A DNA stretch of 64,000 bases from Isoetes taiwanensis (GCA_021234155.1 JAJEKV010000004.1:8250109-8314108); one strand, 5' to 3'; positions 22,957-34,769 are shown, numbered from the stretch's first letter. Program-made: numbers and translations. Notes: generated from the letters alone by a model not told the origin.

Positions 22957-25357
22957 TTAACTCTCTTCCCACTCTGTTTTTACCATCTCCAAAGTATATA
23001 ACTCCCAATCGAAAAGCATTGGCGAAGATTCGTTCTCATCCAAGTGCACTTTTAATTGAGTGGGAATTCCATCCTCTCTTGTTACCTCCAAGATTTTAGC
23101 TAGCGAGAATGGCCTCCCAGATTCATCATTATCATTTGGGACAGCTATGAGCATTCCTTTTCGAATCTCGAGGTGAACCGGATACTCGAGCAACTTGTTG
23201 TCTTTGTGCGTTTAGGGCGGTGTACATGACTCGTCATCTTCATCCGAGCTAGCCAATATCTCTACATGTTCCTCTTGATTCTCAACTTGCACAGGGAGAG
23301 TTTGCCTAGATGGCCGATTGAATGTGGCGGTCTTCGACCTTGTAATGAAGCTTGCAACATGTCACGCTTCGAGAAAAAAATTGAGGCCACCATAAAGCAT
23401 CCGCCTCCCCAAAGTGGTTAGAGCAGGATGAATACTTGTCTCAATATAATCCAATGATTTGTTTGAGTCAAATGCTCTTCCCTCCTTTTTACTCTTTGTG
23501 ATTTCTTTCAAGCTTTTTAGAGGCATTTTTGCTCTGCAGAGAGCATGGAACTAGTATTGGGGATGGTGCGAATGAATTGAATACCACCGCTGGTCGCCTT
23601 CGCAAGGATGTGGCATATTTCTTTCCTTGTAAGATGGCCTTGCCATCTACAAGTGAAATTTTGATCCGATCTTGAAATGTAATGTTTCTCAAGGGCTCAA
23701 TAGCACGGTGACCAGTTGATCTCTCCGAAAAATCCATTCTTTGAAATCATAAGTTTCTTCCAATAACTTCGATGTCGGGACGAGGACTCAGAGGAATCTT
23801 GGATAACCTCAATCATTGCTGGTAGGTCGAGAGCTTTTTTTCGAGCAAGACGTTTAGAGAACCCTCTTGAACATCCGATCAATTTGATCGTGTGTATGAC
23901 CAACAAAGAGTGAAACCAATCTTCACCTTCTTGAAGATTTGTTTCTCTACCAAAGATAGCACGATAAGCAAACAACGCCTGATTCTTATTTTCCCTTGTC
24001 GTGTTGTCTAGTGAAGATACGAACCGGTGGTATATGTTCTAGATTGGAAAGAAGTTTATTCAATATTGTGATAGTGAGATTTGGATCAGCATGAATGTTT
24101 GGATAATTCAAAAATGCCTTGCAAGATAGTTTTCCATTAAATACCATAGCACCAACAACATGCAGATGTATGAAATCTTCTTCAGCAGCATCCTTAGGCA
24201 CATTGACAAAATGTGGTAGGGTGGTCTTCTTCTGGTCCATTCCATCAATAACAACCGATATGTAGTTGAGTGGTTGTTCCAGTGCTTTCTTCCTATGTTT
24301 TGTCAATTTTCTCCTTTCCAAAGATTGTTGTTCTCTGTGCTTGTTCAGTTTCTCCTTCAATGCATCTGAAATGAAAATATGTTTAGGAAAGAACCTACTT
24401 TTAGTTAGAACTAGGCAAGAACACGTCCTGGAAGCTTACTTTTAGTGTGAAGTGTCCTTGCATTTTGTCTCTGAGCTTTTAATTCAGAGCATGTAGCACA
24501 AACAGACATCCGGTGCTTTCTAGGAATGGACACGCGAGAAAACTCTTTTTTCCAGAGCACAGTGAAGTAAGAGTAGCAGACATGGCGTTCTCCAGCCTCA
24601 ACACACATGTCCTTATAATTATCGTAGACTTCACGTTTCGTGAAGTTGTCACTCAAGTGGTACATGGGGCTGTTAGGGAGTTTCTCGCAAGACTCCTTAA
24701 AGAAACCTTCCATCCAGGAAATACATTGAAGGGCATGAATTCTGGATATACCTCCTGAATGGCAGTAGTCATTAATGCCTGGATTCTTGTCAAGCCTTTT
24801 CTTCAGGCGGTCAAGTCGCCTCACGCCTAAAGCATGAATCAATTTGAAGGCCGTTTGGATGGGACGGGCGTGGGCCACCACGTGTAAGTAAACTTCTCAC
24901 CACAATCTGGCCTAATATTGAAGGCTATGTAGCCCCTTTGGTCTAGCAGAGTCATTGAACTGTAACTATCACGAATCAACCTCAACTCCTTTAGTCCAAT
25001 CTTAAGCAAACAACGTTGAGAACAACAGTGCTTTGTATGTGTTGCCCTCAAGTGAGCCTCGTCCATGAGTTTCTTTCTTCTAACGGTTGTACATGCTTTC
25101 TTGTGTAAGTTACGCTTAAGATTCTTACTTGCAGGGGCTTTGAATTCGAACATAGAGTCTTGTGGCTTTGGTAGGTCCTCGTCTGAGAGATCAACATGAG
25201 GTGTTTCTTCGTCTGAGAGATCAACTTGAGGTGTACTTGTAGATGCTGATAGGTTTGGTGTGTGCAAGTCCTGGGAGGAGGTGCTTTCCCTCTCTCTGGG
25301 AAAAAGTAATCGAGGTTGGTGACATAGTTGACCAGCTCCTGAAGTGTCGTAGAACAC
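22957..25357 (-). pseudogene. DUF7869-type transposase-like protein, frame-broken
   Basis: Minus-strand pieces line up in order. First an N-terminal acidic/linker part with KHCCSQRCLLKIGLKELRLI and FNIRPDCGEKFTYTW. Then FKLIHALGVRRLDRLKKRL, SVCATCSELKAQ (Cys pair) and YISVVIDGMDQKKTTLPHF. Then LDNTTRENKNQALFAYRAIF, LFVGHTHDQIDRMFKRVL, and a C-terminal part (LIAVPNDNDESGRPFSLAKI) ending at 22957. Asp and His motifs (VIDGMDQ, LDN, VGHTHDQID) are those of the DUF7869 family, found in putative transposases of plants and other eukaryotes. A short intron (24366-24439) has GTAAGC/CAG ends and matching phase. Frames change near 24870, 23990 and at the VGHTHD segment, so it is inactive. It lies directly inside the right terminus at 22236, consistent with being the element's own recombinase; that role is inference. 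Confidence 0.7.
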
Positions 25358-25399
25358 AGGAGTTGCGTGTCGCTGACTGCTCCCACTTGTTGTAGTACC

Positions 25400-25785
25400 A
25401 TTTAGCTTAAATTGATGGAGTTGGCGGATTTGTCTCCAGGGGGATTTAGCCTACGGTGGACTATGGGCGACGTACTAAAATGAAGTGGAGGAGGTAGTCT
25501 GACCTCTCTAGCCTGAGGTGGGGTAAAACGCATTGGTGGGGGCAAACGACGTTCAGGAGCAGGGTGTGGTGGAGTAAATTGAACTGGTGGTGGAAGCCGA
25601 GGTGGTCGTGCTGGAGTAAACTCAACGGAGCTGGGGGTTTGAATATCAGAGGCAGAATTTTCGAGGCTACTTCCAGGTGTCAGTTGAGGGGTGTGAATGT
25701 CATTGCGGGGAGGAAGCCCCGCGCGAGGGAGTTGGAGGCTCTGCAGTTCTTTTTTCTCGAGCCATACTCAGAAAGTTAGTGTCAC
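25400..25785. other. Short intergenic stretch upstream of the DUF7869-like gene
   Basis: G-rich plus strand (repeated GGTGG/GGAG); the region reads as Pro/Thr-rich text on the minus strand and may be the N-terminal extension of the DUF7869-like protein. No firm start was found. Confidence 0.3.
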
Positions 25786-25788
25786 ACT

Positions 25789-25959
25789 GTATGAATTTAT
25801 ACGACAGAAGAGCAGACGGTAAAAGTTTACAGAGGGATGGTATAAATTTATACAGAGAAGGCAAACTTGAAGTTTTTAGACTATATAAATTTTATACAGA
25901 GATGGTATAAATTTATACGGAGGAGGGCAACATAGAAAAGAAACGGTATAAATTTATAC
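25789..25959. repeat. Palindrome array 3 (GTATAAATTTATAC family)
   Basis: Perfect copies lie at 25840-25853, 25905-25918 and 25946-25959. Variants lie at 25789-25802 (GTATGAATTTATAC) and at 25817-25830 and 25882-25897. They sit between the divergent DUF7869-like gene and the gene starting at 26157, about 200-370 bp upstream of that start. Confidence 0.9.
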
Positions 25960-26100
25960 GAAAACTCACAGACACTTGTATTGAAAACTTTATGGAGAAG
26001 CGCTATACGAAACGGCACTTAGCAGAGGTACTTAAGGCGGGCGCCGGCCACCCTTTTTTCTACATACGCTGCTAGGAGTCCAAGGCGCTCGAGCTGCGCC

Positions 26101-26108
26101 TTATATAC
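26101..26108 (+). promoter_or_regulatory. Candidate TATA box (TTATATAC)
   Basis: CTTATATACCCCC lies about 50 bp upstream of the ATG at 26157, after a GC-rich stretch. It suits a core promoter for the gene at 26157-27461. Confidence 0.5.
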
Positions 26109-26156
26109 CCCCTCCAAATTGCTTCTCTGAACAGCTATAAGCGAATCTATACGACC

Positions 26157-27461
26157 ATGGCCACGTAAGTCTACTATCCGTACTGTTTTAGTTTCTCTTT
26201 TGTTTTAATCTGTTAGAGTGTAAGCGCCCACGGTATAAATTTATACCGATATGGTTCTAGAGTGGTATAAATTTATACCGCTCGTGCTCGAGCGGTATAA
26301 ATTTATACCACTCCAGAACACTTGCGGTATAAATTTATACCGACTGTGTTTTGGAACGGTATAAATTTATACCGCTTGTGCTCGAGCCGTATAAATTTAT
26401 ACCGTTTCAAAACCATTTCGGAATCTTGATGTCTAGTGCTTAAAGAATGGTCCCGACCCTTAATATTTTGGTAATAAAGTTGTGTTTTAAGCTTAAATGA
26501 CACAAAGAAAGTGTTAATTTAGTGTAGATTTTATGCCCTTTCAGCCTCTCTTTTTAATGTTTTTGTGTTTCAAAAAGTCGAAAAAGGTTCTGTTTCTTGT
26601 ATAAAAATGGTTTTTTTTACGCTTTTTCCAGCCCTAAGATCAAGTTCGTCCTTGGTCAATCATCAAAGGCTGCACCGCCAGAGCCACAGACTTATGAACT
26701 AAAAGAACAGACTTGGTACGTCCACAGGGGGGCAAGAGAGAGCAAACCCACTGAGGTGTACCTTTACTTGTGCCACCAATCAGGGAAGGGCAAGTTCAAG
26801 ACTGATGATTATTACCCTGCTGGCGAAATGATAAGCCTTGTTACTACAGAGAACGATGATGAAGTTTTAATGCAGTGCAACCATGACAAGGGGGTGGTCT
26901 ACTAAATGCTTAGAATAAGCATGTGCAAGCCCAAAGACGTGCACGATTACATTGCGGACAATTACAAGAACAGCTTTGTAAGTTATTCTTAGTTGCTTTC
27001 TGTATAAATTTATACCGTCATTCTCTAAACTTAACCCTGCATTACAGGACATAGTGGAAATTTTGATGTCAGTAGTGCTGTGTGATGAAAAACTGTTGGT
27101 GAAGGGTCTATGGTACCCCCTTAATATCGAAGAGGAAGAGAAGTACGAGGAAGTAGTAGAAGAAGAGGAAGAGGAGGAACCGGTGGTAACAAAGGGAAAG
27201 GGCAGGAAGCATTCCCTTGTAGTAGATACACAGCCTCCTACCAAGAAAATATCTAGAAAAACAAAGCCATTGACTATAGAGGAGTCAGCAGAAGCTCTTC
27301 AGAAGGCTCCTGGAGCAGACATCGTTGTGAAGCCCGCAGATAAGTCAAGTGCTATTCTTAAGCGGGTTAATGAAACCAAACTGCTCAAACAAACCATTTC
27401 TTTGACACTAAGCACTATCAAGAGGCCACCAAAAAATGAAGATGGGGTCAGAGTGATGTAG
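26157..27461 (+). pseudogene. Unassigned three-exon gene with palindrome-filled intron, one in-frame stop
   Basis: Exon 1 (26157-26164) encodes MA plus two bases and ends at GTAAGT. Intron 1 (26165-26631) ends TTTTTCCAG. Exon 2 (26632-26977) encodes PKIKFVLGQSSKAAPPEPQ, LKEQTWYVHRGARESKP and EVYLYLCHQSGKGKFKTDDY. It has a TAA at 26903-26905, then continues in the same frame (MLRISMCKPKDVHDYIADNY) to a GTAAGT donor. Exon 3 (27048-27461) encodes DIVEILMSVVLCDEKLLVKG, a long Glu-rich run, and a Lys-rich segment. All junction phases agree, so the coding nature is well supported. The frame-preserving stop may be a recent nonsense change or a read error. I do not recognise the family. Introns 1 and 2 both contain GTATAAATTTATAC, tying this gene to the methyltransferase locus at 1.4-4.3 kb. 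Confidence 0.65.
26233..26402. repeat. Palindrome array 4, six perfect GTATAAATTTATAC units in intron 1
   Basis: Units lie at 26233-26246, 26265-26278, 26295-26308, 26327-26340, 26359-26372 and 26389-26402, spaced 30-32 bp. Most are extended to CGGTATAAATTTATACCG. Spacers alternate and partly repeat (e.g. GCTCGTGCTCGAGC-like twice), hinting at a higher-order ~94-bp repeat. A single further unit lies in intron 2 at 27002-27015. Confidence 0.95.
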
Positions 27462-27469
27462 GTCCGAAA

Positions 27470-30400
27470 GCAAGAACTTCAGGGCTTCGACGAAGGCCTG
27501 AGGATGACGAGGATAGCTCCCCCGCTCGGGTTAGGTACCACCAGCTTGACCCCAGTCATGATCGAAGACCAAGAGTACCTCCTGCTGCACGATATCAAAA
27601 ATCTCCCAGAGTGCAGAGACAAAGGATACAGAATGGACGAGCTTCTACACCTCCTGCGCCAACAGCCCGACCTCGATGACTTCATCGACCGAGAAACTCA
27701 AGACTGCCCCATCAGCATCAGGATAGCCCACACCTACACGGGGCAGTCATCATCGGACATCGAGGCCTACAGCAGCATCTGACAGATGATGACTCAACAG
27801 GATCTACCTTCAGAGGAAGAATTTATGGCCATCCAAGAATGAATAGACATTCGACGCAAGACGATGAGCGCACTCCTGCCAGCTCTTCATCAACGGTGTC
27901 AATCGGGATCGACAGAAGTGAGGTCAACCTGATATCCTTCAGGTCCATGTTCGTAGATTACAAGGATCTGATTGCAGTACTAATGAACGAGTATTCCGGG
28001 AGGCACAGGGCCAGCATTAGGACCAGAGAAGAGGCAGGAGAGGTGGGACATGACAAGGCCCTCAGGTACTATTTCCACTCCTCACCAACGGAAGGATATC
28101 AGTGATACACCGGCAGTTCAGCCCACAGGAAGAAGAAGGGGTGTTCATGCTAATTGCCCTCTCTGGATTTGGTAGACTGTGTGGATGCCTCAAAACATCG
28201 ACCATGTCATACTAGTGAAGAGGACAATAGCCCTGAGCATCTTTGATTTTGCGGTCCCTTACCGGCGTCAGGGCAGATTAGCCGTCAGTACGGCCTATAC
28301 ATCGGACAGAAGAGTGGAAGAATTTGTTATGGCATTGCAAGGTGGGACGCCCAGCAATATTTTTAGGAACTTGGGACGTACGGTTGGTACAGCCCAAGTG
28401 AAGCAGTTCTTGGAAGACCACCCTGTATATCGAAGATTTCAAAAATAGTTTAAATTTTTTTACTCCATCAATCATTAATAATATTTTTATCGTATGAATA
28501 TATTTTGTTGGCATTATGAATGTTCTTTGATATAGTTTTGTCCCCACAACTATATCATCAAACAATCAATGCAACAACAAACAAAAGCTAATCGTAAGAG
28601 TTCAATCTAATGTGTGTGCAGCTAGAGCATCCGAGATCGTAGAGCAAAACCGATGCTATCAGGAAGAGCGAATTCCCCCACGACAATTCCAACCAAGGAA
28701 TTTGTACCAGGAGTTTGAGGCACCGACCCCAGAAGAAGAGATATCCCAGATGAGATTGGACATCCAGGAGATAAAAGCTTTACTAGCAGAAAGGGTAGCA
28801 ATAGTACCAGACCAGAATGTCCAGCTGCCCCAGGCACCTGCTCAGGGAATGGATAAGGGAAGGAAGAGAAACCGGAGAAGGAGATCCCCCAGCACGGACT
28901 GCTCCAACACCAGTTCCGACTCCGACTCGGAATCAGAGGAGCAGGATAATGATCAGCGAGACCGCTGGGAGGGTTCGAACTGTGATAAAGGCAGGAACGG
29001 GGACCGACTATCAGAAGAAAGTCGACTCCGCACTGAGCAATGCATGGAAAACAAGGAAGTTAGAGCAGTTATTAGGGGATAACAGGTCAGGGATAAAAGC
29101 CTGGTTAGACAAGATGAGAGAGTATGGGAATGCTTATGGCATGAAAGATAAGGACAAGGGCAGGGTAGCAACAACCAACCTCAAGGGAGTGCCCAGGATT
29201 TGGTAGAAAGGCTATGCCAAGGCCCATGGGTTGAGCAGGGATAGCTCCAGATTCAGGAAGTTCTCCACGGCATTTACGCGTTACTACGTGCCTAAGGAAC
29301 ACGTGCCACAAGATGTTTACAGGTTGGAGTAGGGCAATAAGATGGTGCAGAACTATACCGAAGAATTTATGAGGTTAAGGCTTTATGTCCCAAAGTTGAG
29401 CGATAAGACATGCAGTGGAGAAGTATATTGAGGGCTTGAATGGGGAGATCAGGAAGTTTGTAATAGCTATCAACCCCTGAACAGTGTCAGAAGCAGAGTC
29501 CAAGGCCGTGAGCCTATAGGAAATAGGTCCCCAAAGCAGTGGACAAAAGCAGCAATACCATCAGGATAAGGGAAAAGCTACTGGAAGCTATAGTCCAAGA
29601 GCAACAAGCCTGGCAGCTGCTAGACCACAATATAATGCAAACTATGGAAAGTAGGGTAATGCAAATTTTGGGAAGCAGGACAAGAAGCAAGTCAGTTTCA
29701 AGGACAAAGAACAAGCGGGTGGTTCAAACTTCTCCAAAGCAGTGAAGCAGTTCTTACAGTCCATCCCGAAGGAGAAGAGACAAGAATATATAGAAAAGCG
29801 GTTGTGCGTCAGGTGCTTCCAACCGGGACATTGGATGCACAACTGTCCTTTTGTGATGAACGTGGCACTAGCAGAGCTAGGAGGATGGAAGGCACCTCAG
29901 GAGAACGACAGACACTTGCGACTACATCCAGGGTGAGTGCCACATCTTTGCAGCCATTGACTCTGAGAATGCCGAGAGTCAATATCAAGTCATCTCAACA
30001 ATAGGGAAAGTCAAAGCCAAATCCTTCATAGTGTTGGTAGACAAGGGGAGCGCCCATAATTTTGCTTCGTCAAGGATGGTAGAGTTTTTGAAGCTGAAGC
30101 CTTTGAAGTCCAAGCCCAGGCCTGTTGTATTGGCAAGTGGAGCAGTTCGACACACAACGGGAAAAAGGATCGACTTCGACATAGACTTGCCAGATATCAA
30201 CATTGGAATGGGAGCAGAGGTCATGAATATTGGCAAATTTGACTTGATCATAGGCATGGAATACCTTGGCCTGGCTGGGGCTGTGATTTATTGCTGGAAG
30301 TGGAAAGTACAGCAATAGAACCATGGCATTGCAATGCCATATCGACACTCACTAGTGAGTTTGACAAGAAGATAGAAGAGACGCTGCCAACGGACCGTGA

Positions 30401-30520
30401 CTTTAAGGAAGCATGGGCAAGCCTATCCAAGGAGGCAAGAACGGACAAAGAGAGGAAAACCTTCAAGCATTTTAAGAAGGAAGGCAACCTATTGTACCAT
30501 AAGAACCTTAGTAGTTGATG
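27470..30520 (+). mobile_element. Ty3/gypsy-like retrotransposon remnant (gag and protease; RT lost)
   Basis: From about 28612 the plus strand encodes gag-like text (REIRSRF-type region near 29240, then NKMVQNYTEEFMRLRLYVPK across frames near 29337-29396). A CCHC zinc knuckle CVRCFQPGHWMHNC follows at about 29803-29845, then an aspartic-protease-like domain (FIVLVDKGSAHNFASSRMVE; LIIGMEYL) at 30010-30270. The expected catalytic D-S/T-G reads D-K-G. After 30300 the text jumps to LPTDRDFKEAWASLS and HFKKEGNLLYHKNL, the segment just before the integrase zinc finger in related elements. RT and RNase H are therefore deleted. Frames at 27504-28448 upstream are unassigned and may be extra N-terminal gag sequence. 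No 5' LTR was found; the left side abuts the gene ending at 27461. Confidence 0.75.
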
Positions 30521-30529
30521 TATCTAGAT

Positions 30530-32100
30530 AGCCTCATTAATTCCTACTTAATGCGGCCTGTGCATAAGAGCCCGCTTGGCTATGGGTGGTGGGGCTAGAC
30601 CGGCAGATAAGGAGGACATGTCCCATGGCAGATTGATCCCTCTGGTTGTAAAGCTTACCGGGGATCTTAGCAGGCTAGGCCTGATGGTTTGTCACTGCGT
30701 GTGGGCAAGGCATGCTCGACACCTCTAGGGTGATGCGTCACCTTCCATGTGGTTCAAGTCATAGACGAGCAGTAGCCCTCTAGCTGCCTGCAATGGGCAT
30801 GTATACCTCTGGAGGAAGCAATCTCCTCCTGCCTCATCGGGACTCGGAAGATGCAACCCAGGAGTAGCCCCCTTGGCTATGCACCCGGCAGGCTACAGTC
30901 AAGTCCCAAGGCTTATCAACCTATTCTGCAAAGTATGCACAGGAGGGGCAGATGGAGAGGACTACCCAACAGCCATGTTCCTATGCCAGCCCAATCTAGT
31001 TGTCATGAATTCCATCTGTAATGACTTCTGGAGACCCAAGCCGTCAGTCCATTTCCCTCGAGTCTGAGCAAGAAGGCCGCAGGCTCGGGAGCAACCCAAG
31101 AATCAGAAGAGAAGAATCAGAGCTGGAAATGGGGCTGGAATGAAGAACAAACAAGAACAAGCATGAAAACTGCAGAGAGAACAAGCAAAGGAACGAGCAG
31201 CAAATTCCAGTTGGATTGCAGGGATCGGGACTACAAGAATACCATGATCCAGAAGAATTGGTAACTCAGAGCCCAATCCATCTGAAGAAAATCAGAGACT
31301 AGTACTTGAATGGAAGCATAAGCAGAGGAAAACTCTAGAACAAACAGAATTCAGCTCAGAGGAAACGCCGATGAGGAATGCTAGCAGGCAACGTGGATAT
31401 ATACTAGACAGAGCCAAAGAAAGCCTGCGCCATAGAAGGCTCAGCCTATAGATAGATCTGACGCCCAAAACGGCATGATGCCAAAACATACGTCCCTTTC
31501 CCCAGACTGATGGTTCTCTTCTATATAAGAAGGGAACCATGACATTTTGGCCAGAACAAGCTCGAAATAATGTTTTTTCATATATCTCCCTCTCAGAATA
31601 TCGGATTCAGACAATTTTTGGATAGATGGAAAGCTTATCTAATGAACTTTCCAGTGATATAAAATTCGACTATGGTCGGGAGCAAAAATCTGTGAAAAAA
31701 ATCAGAATGGCAATTTCAACTGGATTCAGAGGAAAAAGAGCGTGGAGAAAAGCTTGAAAGATGATGCTCAAAAACAAGAACAGGGCAACAAAACAGAGAG
31801 AGTCTAACTAGGAAAACTAAGAACAAACTAGGGATAAGCAGAAAAGAAACTGACATCAAGAATCAAAGATCTAGCTCTAAGAGAAGGGTTTGTATAGTTC
31901 TTGATTCATCTTGTTGATTTACTGGTTTGAGTTTGACGGACGCCTTCCCCCTTCCGTTTATTCATTTTAGATTCTCACAATGTGTTATTTTCTTAGGTTA
32001 GTTTGTTATTTTGCCAGACTGTTCATTGCTGTAACTAACCTTTTTTCATCTATTTAGGAGCGATGATGTTGGTCCTTTTTCCCTAGTTCTATATGGTTTG
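30530..32100 (+). mobile_element. Probable LTR/3' region of the gypsy-like element
   Basis: No coding. There is a promoter-like TCTATATAAGAAGGGAACC at 31519-31537. A downstream U5-like tract follows (CGGACGCCTTCCCCCTTCCG near 31940). This arrangement is common in plant LTRs. Without a second copy in the window the LTR borders cannot be set. Confidence 0.35.
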
Positions 32101-32409
32101 GTTTTCTAGTTTTCTATATTTCGAGTTTTGGCATGATGCATATTTTTTAAAGCTCTAAATTGCTTGTTTTCTCATGGAAACTATAACTTATGGTAGACAT
32201 GTAGGTTATGCACTTTAAGCATAATGTCGAGCATGGGGTTATGCATGAGCATTCTTTATGGTTTGTCAGGCGTATTATTTCGAGCATGTATATTATGACA
32301 TGGATGACCGCCTTCTATTTCATGTTTCATGTTGCATCAGTATTTGTTATATATCTGTAGAATACGTTTGTTATTGCCTCGAGTGGAAGAGGCATTCTAT
32401 TTAAGACAA

Positions 32410-34060
32410 ATTTTGCTACACCAACCTGCAAGGACATGGAAAGAGCTCAAAGTGGTGAATGGTCAACATCATCAAAAAGCTGCAAAGGCATGAGGACTAC
32501 TTGCCGAACACAATGAGGCAATACTAGTTATGGAAGAAGCAGCATCACTATCCTTGAATCGCACACAAACACGCTTTTTATTTGCGATGATTTTGCTTGA
32601 TCAAGCACCAACAATCGAGATATGGAACAAGTTCCAAGTGTCTATGAGCCTCGGCTTGCTAGACCAATACTCAAGCGAGGCAATCGCATTCAATGAGTCT
32701 CTCCATCTAATAAATAACACACTGACACAACACGGTACCAATGTCATGGCATTTGGCTTGCAATACAGCCTCACCTCTCAAGAGATGTCATGCACGAACT
32801 AGCCAAATTTTCAGATCACACGTCATATATAAATGAGCAAGCATGATGAACACTAACCAACCGGATATATGTGTCTACATATGTGAGCAACTAGAATGCC
32901 CACCGAGTGAGGAACCAATTTTTGTGGATGGAAAAGCAGAAAATATTCTTGCTCAATTTCCTATGTTGGTAAGGGCTATATAGTACTCCCATGTGGCACG
33001 ACATGATTTTGTGCTTTATTATATCTAGGAGGTCGAACGCCACACTCACTCTTTCAAATCCCTATCACAGAAAATAACACAGGTTTACACTCACTACTGG
33101 AACAAAATTCTGGAGCTGCTAAATTGCTCATTGAAGCAAAGACCACACCATTTGGGGGAAAGCACTTATAGCATCTGGGAATTTAAGGCAGGTAGCGCCA
33201 ATTGTAAAGGGAGGGGAAAGAACTGTTATGATCAAGGCACCCATAAAGTCATTGCCATTATGACAAAACTTTAGTGTATTAAGATTAAACCAATCGATAC
33301 GAAATGTAGAAGATGTCGAGCTCATGCGGTTTCTCTATGATATAGGAGAAAACTGGGAAAAGACAATAGTATCACTATATATTTTTAACATAACTACTAA
33401 TATTGCAGAGGCTAAACAATTTCTCTATCTGCTTGACATCCTGAAAAATCCATCTGAATGTGAAAGTAGAGCATCATTGGCACCCATCAATAAGAATGTC
33501 ACCAACTTCAACACACGTATACTAATATCCCTTATAATAGCAAAAAATACTACAGTCGTGATCACATTAGCGAAGAAGAGGTCATTCACGACCATCCTTG
33601 TGCAACATCAAATTTCCTCAACTTCTTCACCCATTCTGGCATTCCCAACCACGAACTAACACTTAAGGCAGGAGCAATATGCCAGCTTGATATGGAAAAG
33701 GGTCTCGTCAAGAATGCAAGAGTAGTAATTGAATGAATCAATGAATGCAAAATTTGTAATGGTAAGGGTATTGGGTGCAGCAGATACATGCATACATCCA
33801 ATTTCTAAAGCACACTTCTTCTACCAACCTGAGAATTGCACACTCGACCACTCTTAACAGTTATCAAGGACTAACATTGGATCCCATTGTTCTTGACTTA
33901 TGCACAAATGTCTTCGCACACAGACAATTATATACGGCTCTTATATGGATACGCAAGAGAGAAGATGCTCTTATCCTCCTCGGCCCCAAAAACACAAGAA
34001 GACAAACGACAAATGTGGTCTATAAAGAAGTCCTTTGCTAAGAAGGTATATCCTTTTCAC
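32410..34060 (+). mobile_element. Helitron helicase relic
   Basis: Plus-strand frames give RTQTRFLFAMILLDQAPTIE (pre-helicase region), LGLLDQYSSEAIAFNESLHL, then scattered helicase text (TTPFGGK; VELMRFLYDIGENWEK). C-terminal motifs follow: NHELTLKAGAICQLDMEKGL (33643 on) and STTLNSYQGLTLDPIVLDLC with VFAHRQLYTALIW (about 33847-33954), matching Helitron Pif1-type helicase motifs V-VI. Many stops and frame changes; Walker A is not seen. A decayed copy. Confidence 0.75.
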
Positions 34061-34435
34061 TCAAACTATCATTTGTTAGTGTATATGTGCAGGACACACG
34101 AGTTAAGGAACCTCTCCGTGGGTAGGTACATCCTTTCTATTTGAAACAAAAAGAAAAGGATGGGAAAGCGGGAAAAAATTGTGTATTCCTTTATCAAGAT
34201 GAGGTTCTAGTATTTGCATAGCCTGCTTGCTCTTATAGGTATAATGTACATGTGCAACAATGCACTAGTCTAGAAGTTTCTCCGTTAATACACAAGTTTT
34301 GAATAACTTTCTTCCTGCATCCATGGGATAAATAGTTTGTTGTTTTACTACTATGATAAATAATAATGTAGAGATGGAGGGGTGGGAGAGAGAAACAAAT
34401 ATATAGACCAAGGAATAACAAAATATTATATGATC

Positions 34436-34640
34436 GCGGTATTGGCTTAGTGGTTAGACTTTCGAATCAGGGTGTCCCCTTTCAAAGTTCACAACCCACT
34501 GACTACCATTGGATGTTATAAAACAAAAAAAGATATTTACTACAGTGGTTGTTTAGAGGTTAGTCTATCGATCTTAGTTGTCCCCCATCGAAGCTCAAAA
34601 CCCATTGGCTGCCGCTGGGTGCAATGGATACGGATTGAAA
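34436..34640 (+). mobile_element. Two adjacent tRNA-like SINE fragments
   Basis: Two ~100-bp units each show an A-box-like stretch (TTGGCTTAGTGGTTAGAC at 34442-34459; GTTTAGAGGTTAGTC at 34552-34566). Each then has a B-box-like stretch (AAAGTTCACAACCCACTG at 34484; GAAGCTCAAAACCCATTGG at 34590). Both continue with a similar GCTGCCGCTGGG/ACTACCATTGG trailer. B boxes are degraded (no intact GGTTCGANNCC), so they are SINE remains. Confidence 0.55.
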
Positions 34641-34769
34641 GGAGGAAAAAAAAGGGGGGAGGGGGGAGAGGTCATAATGATGTAAGCATCGTCGTAGATG
34701 AGAGGGCATCATACCTTTACCTTCAGGAGGTCATAGATACGCGACCTTAGCTATGGCCTCAGACACACA

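Noticed and set aside
30873-31067. 64-aa open frame in the gypsy 3' region
   Set aside because: No motif; lies in a region that looks like LTR or non-coding DNA.
34436-34640. Two tRNA genes
   Set aside because: B boxes are degraded and no cloverleaf forms.
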